A stretch of DNA of 20,264 nucleotides from a virus, in the IMG/VR virus record IMGVR_UViG_3300028794_000077, positions 1 through 20,264 of that record. One strand, written 5' to 3'. Shown here piece by piece: positions 5,682 through 11,600 of the stretch; positions within the stretch are counted from its first letter, which is position 1; every line of letters begins with the position of its first letter. A program made the position numbers and the translations under genes. The notes beneath the pieces are model-generated. The model ran no database searches. It worked only from the letters and a program-made list of their open reading frames with translations, and had not been told where the DNA came from.

Positions 5682-6833
5682 TCAATAGCCCACCGCCTGC
5701 CGCTTCTCCTCGTCGGTAAGGAAATCCGCCTCCTTCATCCGCGCCCAGACCTCGCTGCGTTCGCCGGTCAGCCCGGTGACCTGGTCGAGATCCGGCACCA
5801 GCTTCAACGTCTCGCCGAACCGCCCCGACAGCCAGCCGGAGAGAGCCGCGGCCGTACGAAAGATCATCGGCAGAACGGTCAGGCGGTAGAAGGCCCGATT
5901 GGCCTCCTGGTAGTTGGCATAGGTGTTGTCGCCGGGAATGCCGATCAGCATCGGCGGCACGCCGAAGGCAAGCGCGATGTCGCGCGCCGCGCCGTTCTTC
6001 GCCTCGACGAAATCCATGTCCTTCGGCGAAAGCCCCATCGCCTTCCAGTCGAGCCCGCCTTCGAGCAGCAGCGGACGGCCTGCCCGCATCGGCCCGGAAT
6101 AGCCCTCGTCCAGCTCCGTCTTAAGCCGGTCGTACTGGTCAGCCGACAGATTGCCGCCCTCCTTCGGCTGATAGACCAGCGCGCCGGAAGGCCGGGCCGA
6201 ATTGTCGAGCAGCGCCTTGTTCCAGGTCGCCGCCGCATTGGAGAGATCGAGCGCCATCTGCGCTGCCGCCAGCGGCGGAAAGCCGAGATGATCGTCGAGC
6301 GGATGAAACAGCCGCAAATGCAAAAGCCCCTCCTCGCCCGCCGTAATACGCCGCACGAGGCTGCCGACCCGGTATTCGTAGGCCTCCGGCCAGCCATCCC
6401 GGCCTTCGAGGATGCGGATGCGGTCCGGCCTGAGCAGATGCAACTCCCGCACCTCGCCGCCGACATCAGCCGCATCGACATAGGCATTGCCCGAGAGCAG
6501 CAGATGACCGTAGAGCGCCTCCAGGAAATCGATGCCCGCCATGCGTCCGTTCGGTCGCGCCAACAACGTCAATAGCGGATGCTCGCTGCGCTCCTCGGTC
6601 CCTTCATAGACAAGCAGCGGCACTGAGGCGGCGGCTTCCGAAATCAGCCGCACCGCCCGGTGCGCCACCGGATTGCGCATGAATCCCTCGCGCGCAAGGG
6701 CCGAATAGGACCGGCCGGTCCAGTGCGCCCGTCCCTCATGCGCAATCGCGATGAAGCCGGAGGCTGCCTTGGTTTCGCGCAAGGTTTCGCTTTCCGCCGG
6801 GCGGCGCCACGGCAGACGGAATGGATTTTTCAT
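5682..6833 (-). CDS. HK97-type phage portal protein (GTA g3-like)
   Basis: The 383-residue protein is a full-length HK97-family portal. Seen in order: GFMRNPVAHRAVRLISEAAASVPL (early clip/wing region), HPLLTLLARPNGRMAG, FLEALYGHLLLSGNAYVD, LHLLRPDRIRILEG, then the helix-rich end with LLLEGGLDWKAMGLSPKDMDF, ALAFGVPPMLIGIPGDNTYANYQEANRAFYR and LVPDLDQV. The dodecameric portal is the DNA channel at the head vertex and binds the terminase. The ATG at 6833 has GAGGA at suitable spacing; an in-frame ATG at 6851 is possible. It is followed after a short gap by the RHH-ParE operator. Confidence 0.95.
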   Translation of the reverse strand: MKNPFRLPWRRPAESETLRETKAASGFIAIAHEGRAHWTGRSYSALAREGFMRNPVAHRAVRLISEAAASVPLLVYEGTEERSEHPLLTLLARPNGRMAGIDFLEALYGHLLLSGNAYVDAADVGGEVRELHLLRPDRIRILEGRDGWPEAYEYRVGSLVRRITAGEEGLLHLRLFHPLDDHLGFPPLAAAQMALDLSNAAATWNKALLDNSARPSGALVYQPKEGGNLSADQYDRLKTELDEGYSGPMRAGRPLLLEGGLDWKAMGLSPKDMDFVEAKNGAARDIALAFGVPPMLIGIPGDNTYANYQEANRAFYRLTVLPMIFRTAAALSGWLSGRFGETLKLVPDLDQVTGLTGERSEVWARMKEADFLTDEEKRQAVGY

Positions 6834-6873
6834 GATGTGCTTTCCTCGCATGCCGCGCCGGCGCGGCTAGAAA

Positions 6874-7521
6874 TCAGCCTGCCTGTTGTTGTCCGCATGC
6901 GTCCGGCGAAGCGGCCCTTATCGCCGCGAGATACCGCTTGCCGTAGCCGGCCACGAGCGCCGCCCTGTCGCGCCCGTTGATGATCCGCCGGGCACCCGTC
7001 CAGTCTTCTCTAGCGGTCGAAAAATAGTCCCCGAGCCTCTTGCCGGTGAAGGCGCCGCTTTCCATGCCCTTGAAGAGAATGTCGACGGCAACGGCGAGCT
7101 CCATCGCCAGCTCCGGACGGGCAACCAGATCGATCCCTGTTACCTTCGTCATCTTTTCGTAGTTCGCCCGATGCGTCAGTTGGACCAGCCCGCGCCCCAG
7201 CCAGCTCTTGCCCTTAGCGTCCCGCCGCCAGTAAGGCACCGACACGGAAGGCAGCCTGCCCCGGCGCAGGGCGGCATCGAGAATGGCGATCGCCCGGTCG
7301 TCGGTCGTCGCCAGGGTTTCGCGCACCGGCTGTATCGTCCGGCCTGTCTCGTGATGCGCGGTCGCCAGCATATAGGCAAGCCAGCGCCTGTCCGCCGTTG
7401 CCGGCATCAGCGCCCAGCGATCGAGAATCGCCGCCATCCCATCGACCTGGCCCTGTGTCAGGATGCCGTCGAAAAGTGATGCACGTACCGCTTTGATGAA
7501 GATTGCCCGATCGAACGTCAT
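6874..7521 (-). CDS. GH19-like lysozyme/endolysin
   Basis: The 215-residue protein has the lysozyme-like fold of glycoside hydrolase family 19. Motifs are LAYMLATAHHETG with the likely catalytic Glu58, WLGRGLVQLTHRANYEK at about 107-123 (the substrate-cleft GRG-x-QLT-x-x-NY motif), and ARRIINGRDRAALVAGYGKRY near the end. Phage members cut peptidoglycan for lysis. There is no signal peptide or membrane segment, so a holin or another export route would be needed. The ATG at 7521 with GGAG seven bases upstream is preferred over a GTG at 7542. It lies between terminase and portal, not a standard position in RcGTA, whose endolysin gene is elsewhere. Confidence 0.85.
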   Translation of the reverse strand: MTFDRAIFIKAVRASLFDGILTQGQVDGMAAILDRWALMPATADRRWLAYMLATAHHETGRTIQPVRETLATTDDRAIAILDAALRRGRLPSVSVPYWRRDAKGKSWLGRGLVQLTHRANYEKMTKVTGIDLVARPELAMELAVAVDILFKGMESGAFTGKRLGDYFSTAREDWTGARRIINGRDRAALVAGYGKRYLAAIRAASPDACGQQQAG

Positions 7522-7566
7522 TCGCGCTCCGCTTCTGTCCACAACACCCGAAAAATGTCGTGACTC

Positions 7567-7598
7567 TAAATCGATTTAACCAATTTAAATCGTTTAAA
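7567..7598. promoter_or_regulatory. AT-rich double palindrome upstream of the GH19 gene
   Basis: A perfect palindrome TAAATCGATTTA (7567-7578) is followed by TTTAAA-TCG-TTTAAA (7584-7598), and a further TTTAA follows. These two related sites stand out in a GC-rich region, just before a minus-strand gene and between divergent transcription units. Tandem repressor operators, or an AT-rich promoter, are the likely meanings; no clear -35/-10 pair could be assigned. Confidence 0.45.
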
Positions 7599-7685
7599 CT
7601 GTTTAATGCCCTGATTTACTTTGCCTTTGGGATGTGGAAACTGAACACAGAAATATGACAGTGCCCATTCATCGAGGAGGATCGA

Positions 7686-7835
7686 ATGAACGCCCAGAGC
7701 AAGATACAGGCCGACACGGCCCGTTCGACGGTACCGCAGCATATCCTCGACCGGTTCGAGAACGAGTGGCAGCAGATGCGCGCAAGCGCGCCGTCCGCGC
7801 CAAAACAGTCCCAGACCGACGACGACAAGCGCTGA
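7686..7835 (+). CDS. Tiny conserved-looking protein with FENEWQQMR motif (copy 1)
   Basis: A 49-residue protein on the strand opposite the head genes. Its start is convincing: GAGGAGG lies six bases before the ATG. The core is HILDRFENEWQQMRAS, a short amphipathic helix, followed by a Pro/Ser/Lys-rich tail ending in DDDKR. It is clearly related to the next small gene (7939-8055) in sequence and layout, which supports both being real. I do not recognise the family and give no function. No membrane segment or signal is present. Confidence 0.65.
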   Translation: MNAQSKIQADTARSTVPQHILDRFENEWQQMRASAPSAPKQSQTDDDKR

Positions 7836-7878
7836 CTGCCTATCCGGATTTTTGACCCACCAGCGTACAGTCATAGGT

Positions 7879-7903
7879 GGAACCTTCCAGCTCCATCCGC
7901 GTT
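7879..7903 (+). promoter_or_regulatory. EcfG-type (general stress response) promoter
   Basis: GGAAC (7879-7883) followed by 17 bases and GTT (7901-7903) matches the alphaproteobacterial EcfG consensus GGAAC-N16/17-cGTT; the base after GGAAC is C, as preferred. The distance to the ATG at 7939 leaves a leader of about 30 bases that contains the ribosome-binding site. It would place the second tiny gene under the PhyR-NepR-EcfG system. Confidence 0.65.
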
Positions 7904-7938
7904 GTCTGTCGTTGCCGAAATCAATGAAAGGATCGCCC

Positions 7939-8055
7939 ATGACGACCCAGCAAATTCCCCAGGCCCAGTTCGAACGCCTCGAAAACGAATGGCGCCAGAT
8001 GCGCGAAACCGCATCGACAGCACCGAAGCCATCGGTATCATCGCCTCGCAAATAG
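7939..8055 (+). CDS. Tiny conserved-looking protein with LENEWRQMR motif (copy 2)
   Basis: A 38-residue protein with an AAAGGA ribosome-binding site seven bases before its ATG, an EcfG-type promoter upstream and a terminator about 35 bp downstream, so it forms a complete small transcription unit. The core QFERLENEWRQMRE aligns with the core of the 7686-7835 product and the same Pro/Ser/Lys tail follows, so the two are paralogues. The function is unknown. The helix is amphipathic and charged, which would suit a small regulator or binding partner, but this is speculation. Confidence 0.65.
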   Translation: MTTQQIPQAQFERLENEWRQMRETASTAPKPSVSSPRK

Positions 8056-8088
8056 GCGCCAGCATCCGGCACAGATGCCGCCATAACA

Positions 8089-8112
8089 CTGCCCTTTGAG
8101 GGCAGGTTTATT
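8089..8112 (+). terminator. Rho-independent terminator after the tiny paralogue genes
   Basis: CTGCCC (8089-8094) pairs with GGGCAG (8100-8105) over a 5-base loop and is followed by GTTTATTG. It ends the plus-strand transcription unit before the RIME-like repeat. Confidence 0.7.
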
Positions 8113-8132
8113 GTGCATGAATTTTCAGCTGG

Positions 8133-8268
8133 CTCCCTCTTCTCCCCGTCGGGGAGAAGGTGGCCCGCAGGGCCGGATGAGGGGGGCCGCTGGCTCCGAA
8201 GTTTGTCGAACCACCCCCTCATCGCCTCGTTTCACTCGGCACTTCTCTCCGCTGGGGAGAAGAGGGAG
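8133..8268. repeat. RIME-like palindromic intergenic repeat
   Basis: Outer arms CTCCCTCTTCTCCCC (8133-8147) and GGGGAGAAGAGGGAG (8254-8268) are exact reverse complements. Inside lie smaller hairpins: TCTCCCC-GTC-GGGGAGA, GGCCCGCAGGGCC, and GATGAGGGG facing CCCCTCATC. This nested structure and the words used are those of the Rhizobium-type intergenic mosaic elements found in many copies in Rhizobiaceae genomes. It is non-coding. The remaining sequence to 8363 shows nothing recognisable. Confidence 0.8.
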
Positions 8269-8363
8269 AATGCCGCCAACGCCTGCAATCCAAAGGCCGC
8301 TCCTCTTCGCTTGAGGGTACAGAGCAAGCCTCCGGTGCGGGCCATACCCAATCAGCGCCCCCT

Positions 8364-9209
8364 TCAAATCCCCCTGACCCTCGGCTCGCCGCCGCCCTCC
8401 AGCATCAGCGCCGTCAGCGCCCAGACCAGTGCATCCAGCCGGTCCGGCGACCGGCCCGAAGACAATCCGTCCGGTCCGAAATCACACATCTGATCTTCGA
8501 GCGCCGGAAACGATCCCGCATGCACCACCCGCCCCTGCTCGTAGAGTGCCGCAACCGGTTCCGCCCGCAACCATTTTCCGCGTGAAGCCCTCACCGCCGT
8601 TACCGGCAGCTGCGCATCGATACCGCGTAGCACGGCAGAGACCATGTCGCCGCCCTGGTTGACCTCGGCGACGATCCGGTCGGCATCGAACCGCCTGTAG
8701 GCGCGAACCACCGCGTTTGCCCATCCGGCCGGGCTTGCGCCCTCCACCGAACAATCGGCCAGAACCACGCCGCGCGCCGTCCGGTCGAGGCCGGCTACAA
8801 TGATACCACAACAGGATTCTCGGCCCCCGCCGGCGGGCGGGTCGACCGCCACGACGATCCGGCCGAGCGGCCCGGCATCGCGCAGCTTCAGCGCCTCGAT
8901 GCGGGTGCGCGACCACAGCGCGTCCTCGCGATCCTCGATCATCTCGCCATCGAGTTCCTGCCGCCCGAGCCGCGTGCCGCCGTAACGGCCGGCCATCGCG
9001 GAGAGAAATCCCGGCGCCAGGTTTGCCGCATTGTCGCCGGTCCTGATCCGGCATGTCGTCGTGCCGGGATCGGAGATCAGCGCCTTCAGCACAGGCACAG
9101 GCCGCGGCGTCGTCGTCACCAGCGCCCTTGGATTATCACCGAGCCGCAGCGCAAACTGCAGCATGTCCCACGTCTCCTGCCCATGTTTCCATTTACCGAG
9201 TTCGCTGCA
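8364..9209 (-). pseudogene. Large terminase subunit, C-terminal part, gene interrupted (GTA g2-like)
   Basis: The frame encodes the end of a GTA/HK97-type large terminase: ELGKWKHGQETWDMLQFALR, the coupling motif VTTTPRPV, the linker GRQELDGEMIED, and a complete RNase H-like nuclease with acidic residues in VVAVDPPAG, RIVAEVNQGGD and SPDRLDALVWAL. The N-terminal ATPase with Walker A is missing: going upstream the frame reads C-S-E-L-G-K-W and meets a stop at 9210-9212, in the area where Walker B is normally found. The serine recombinase gene begins 70 bp further on. An internal ATG at 9164 could start a nuclease-only fragment, but it would lack the motor. The missing half is not in the window. 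Confidence 0.9.
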
Positions 9210-9234
9210 CTAGTGAATTTCATGCACTTGCAGC
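9204..9234. other. Candidate attachment site (hybrid att) at the terminase/prophage junction
   Basis: The terminase frame breaks at about 9203-9212 and an imperfect inverted repeat lies exactly here: GCTGCACTAGTG (9204-9215) against CACTTGCAGC (9225-9234), with TGAATTTCA (9214-9222) at the centre. Large serine integrases use short, imperfectly symmetric sites next to their own gene, so this is a good candidate for one end of the inserted element. The exact crossover dinucleotide cannot be placed without the other end. Confidence 0.55.
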
Positions 9235-9282
9235 GTTTTTTAACCCCGGCCTGCTATAGGGCTGAGAACACAGAGCAAAACG

Positions 9283-11109
9283 ATGGCTAAAGCAGTGGCA
9301 AGAACCAAAGCATACTCATACGTGCGTATCTCATCAAAAGGACAGATCGAAGGGCGAGGTATTGCACGTCAGTTTGCTGCCGCACAGGAGTATGCGGCAA
9401 AGCACGGTCTCGAACTAGACGAGCAACTGAAGGATGTTGGCAAATCCGGCTTCCGGGGCGATCACGTCAAATTCGGTGCGCTTGGCGGCTTCCTCAGACT
9501 GGTCAAGGATAAGCAGATTCCGGTCGGATCGTATCTGCTGGTTGAATCCCTTGACCGATTGTCTCGCGAAGACGTGCTGATCGCACAGGCGCAGTTCATC
9601 GAAATCCTAAGCGCTGGCATTTCCATCGTCACGCTGATCGACGGGATGCACTACCACAAGGACAAGGACTTCACTCAGTTGATTATCTCGCTCACCTACA
9701 TGAGCAGAGCCAACAATGAATCGCAGGAGAAGTCCAAGCGCATCAAAGACGTTATCCGAAACCGCAAACTCGACGCATTAGCCGGGAAACCCCGTTACAA
9801 TCATCATCTAGCCGGGTGGATCACACAGACGCGGATTGGTGATTCCAAAGATTACGAATTCACCCTGAACGAGAAGGCCAAAGGCGTTCTCCGTGCTTTC
9901 GAATTGTATGATTCCGGTATGGGTGCGTGGTCAGTCGCGAAAGCCCTGAACACAGAGGGCCATCCCGTTTTACGACCCAAGCAGAATGTCGATGCGAAGT
10001 GGAAAGAAGCGCAAGTCCAACTGATGTTGCGGAATGAAATCGTCATCGGGACTTATCAGGCATCGGAAACCATCGACGGCAAGTCGGTTCCGCTTGGTGA
10101 TCCGATCCGCAATTATTATCCCGCTGCTGTCCCTGATGATCTGTTCTGGCGAGTGCAAGCGAAGATCAACAAGCCGAAGCCGGTTGGCCGCTTAGGTCGC
10201 AGATATTCAAATCTGTTTGCCCGCAATACATCATGCAGCGGTTGCGGACGTATCCTGCGATTGAGCAAAGGCGGTGGACCGAACCGGCGTATCTCGTATT
10301 TCTCCTGTATGCAGAAAGCGCTTGTCGATGGTCATCCCTGCTCTGGCAAGTTCTTCCCCTACGACACGCTTGAACATGCGATCCTCACCTATGCAACCGA
10401 CTTCTATGAGGCCGCCGCAACGGAAATGCAGGTTCCCGAAAAGAACAAGCAGAAACTTGAAAAGCAACTGGCCGAGGCGAAAACGTATCTGGCACGCATC
10501 GATAACGAGCGAAAAAACACGCTGGCGATGAGCGGCGAAGATTTGGACCCCGAAGATAAAGCCGAACTACTCAACAACGTTCGTGCATTGCGAACGAAGG
10601 TCGAGCAGCAAAAGGTCTACATCGGGGAATTGGAAGCCCAACTGCTTAATTCGCAGGATAAACGGGATGAATTGAAATCCGTGATGGATCAGATACAGGC
10701 TGAGCGTGCGAAATGGAAAACCGCGCCTGATGATGAAGTCATGCAAAGCCGATCACGCATTTCAGCGATGTTGCGGGAGTTCGTCACAACTGTTGAGGTT
10801 GATTTCGAGGCCCAGGAAGCGATTGTCTGGGTTGGAGGTTATACAAGCGCGTACAAGTTTGACCGAGACGGAAACCTGATCGGGACATTCTTCCTGATGC
10901 CTTCGCTGATGCCGGAATTGTATCCGCATGTTATCGACCGAACACCAAGCGGACGTATTCGGCAAATCCGCAAGGTCAACGAGGATATCGAGCGCAAGCC
11001 GATGACTGACGCTGATATGATCGATTTCATGCAATCGATGGGATGGAAAGCCGACCGCATCGATATGGCTTTGAAGGCCAGCAAGCGTATTCGTGAAGCA
11101 CTGGCTTAA
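9283..11109 (+). CDS. Large serine recombinase (phage integrase)
   Basis: The 608-residue protein has the layout of large serine integrases. The catalytic domain carries YSYVRISSKGQ with the likely nucleophile Ser17, and ESLDRLSRE with active-site arginines near 92 and 95. A recombinase domain (PF07508 type) spans about 190-300, and a zinc ribbon with Cys318, Cys321, Cys342 and Cys353 follows. A charged coiled coil (about 385-490) of the kind that controls integration versus excision follows, then a C-terminal tail. These enzymes join attP and attB to insert phage DNA. The gene lies 70 bp from the broken terminase frame, as expected when attP is beside int. The ribosome-binding site is weak. 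No excisionase (RDF) gene is recognised here. Confidence 0.93.
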   Translation: MAKAVARTKAYSYVRISSKGQIEGRGIARQFAAAQEYAAKHGLELDEQLKDVGKSGFRGDHVKFGALGGFLRLVKDKQIPVGSYLLVESLDRLSREDVLIAQAQFIEILSAGISIVTLIDGMHYHKDKDFTQLIISLTYMSRANNESQEKSKRIKDVIRNRKLDALAGKPRYNHHLAGWITQTRIGDSKDYEFTLNEKAKGVLRAFELYDSGMGAWSVAKALNTEGHPVLRPKQNVDAKWKEAQVQLMLRNEIVIGTYQASETIDGKSVPLGDPIRNYYPAAVPDDLFWRVQAKINKPKPVGRLGRRYSNLFARNTSCSGCGRILRLSKGGGPNRRISYFSCMQKALVDGHPCSGKFFPYDTLEHAILTYATDFYEAAATEMQVPEKNKQKLEKQLAEAKTYLARIDNERKNTLAMSGEDLDPEDKAELLNNVRALRTKVEQQKVYIGELEAQLLNSQDKRDELKSVMDQIQAERAKWKTAPDDEVMQSRSRISAMLREFVTTVEVDFEAQEAIVWVGGYTSAYKFDRDGNLIGTFFLMPSLMPELYPHVIDRTPSGRIRQIRKVNEDIERKPMTDADMIDFMQSMGWKADRIDMALKASKRIREALA

Positions 11110-11120
11110 ATCGCCAGTGC
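11098..11120. terminator. Hairpin at the convergent gene ends, stop codons of both genes in the loop
   Basis: GCACTGGC (11098-11105) and GCCAGTGC (11113-11120) form a perfect 8-bp stem around the 7-base loop TTAAATC. The loop contains the TAA of the recombinase gene (11107-11109) and the TAA of the minus-strand gene (11106-11108). No T run follows in either direction, so termination efficiency is uncertain. Confidence 0.6.
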
Positions 11121-11600
11121 AGTAGCCCACAAATCGTCAACGGCTTCCGCTGACAGCCCAAGCGCTCCCGCAATCACAAGCAAAGCCGGAGCAAGGCGAG
11201 TAAACGAGGTAGCATATTCCCACTCGATTTCCGCTTCGTCTCGTGCCGGTCCCGCTGGCAGCGCATCGATTGCCGAATACACCGCCGCAAGCGAAGTACC
11301 CGAACGAACCAAAGCAAGTCGTAGTTGACGTGGGCTAATCGGTGCAAAGCCTGCACGCTTCTTTTCGATTGTCGGCTCAACAAACGGCACGACATCATGA
11401 TCTTCCGTCGCAAGCCATTCGCGAACTGTCGGAGCAATCCCAAATGTATCTTCGGGACGACTGACGTAATCGCAACGATATCGTTCGCCATTGATATCTG
11501 TGAGTTCTACGTCAACGACAAAAACGTCCGTTTCGCGTGTTGCACGAACTGCAAATACTTCGTGTAGGATTGGTTCTTCAAATGTGTTTTCAATAGTCAT
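11106..11600 (-). CDS. Small phage protein after the tail fibre (possible fibre accessory)
   Basis: The 164-residue protein has two parts. The first about 75 residues form beta-rich sequence with VFVVDVELTDINGERYRCDYVSRPEDTFGIAP. The second half, ISPRQLRLALVRSGTSLAAVYSAIDALPAGPARDEAEIEWEYAT-type sequence ending SAEAVDDLWATA, is an all-helical module often found directly after tail fibre genes in rhizobial and other alphaproteobacterial phages. Its role is not known to me; assembly or chaperoning of the fibre is an inference from position. The ATG at 11600 shares its A with the fibre stop (TAATG) and has GAGGAC upstream. Its stop overlaps that of the convergent integrase gene. Confidence 0.65.
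   Translation of the reverse strand: MTIENTFEEPILHEVFAVRATRETDVFVVDVELTDINGERYRCDYVSRPEDTFGIAPTVREWLATEDHDVVPFVEPTIEKKRAGFAPISPRQLRLALVRSGTSLAAVYSAIDALPAGPARDEAEIEWEYATSFTRLAPALLVIAGALGLSAEAVDDLWATALAI

Larger units (their letters stand above)
1..9209 (-). other. RcGTA-like / HK97-type head gene cluster (left block)
   Basis: Reading the minus strand from right to left gives large terminase, portal, small membrane protein, prohead protease, major capsid, gp6-like connector, head-closure protein, DUF3168 protein and TP901-1-type major tail protein. This is the order g2, g3, g3.5, g4, g5, g6, g7, g8, g9 known from the Rhodobacter capsulatus gene transfer agent and relatives in other alphaproteobacteria. 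Extra genes sit between conserved ones: two toxin-antitoxin pairs, a GH19-type hydrolase and two tiny plus-strand genes. The genes are GC-rich and closely spaced within the g6-g8 part. A conventional Siphovirus prophage with the same head module cannot be excluded, because the tail half (g10-g15) and any nearby integrase are outside the window. Confidence 0.7.

Noticed and set aside
7600-7690. An EcfG promoter before the first tiny gene
   Set aside because: GGAAA at 7636-7640 is off consensus and no GTT occurs 16-17 bases downstream.
7566-8222. 218-codon minus-strand frame
   Set aside because: It runs across the RIME-like repeat, a terminator and both tiny genes; the protein has no family feature.
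8364-9164. A complete short terminase starting at the ATG at 9164
   Set aside because: The frame continues with recognisable terminase sequence (ELGKWKHGQETWD) upstream of this ATG, so it is an internal methionine of an interrupted gene.
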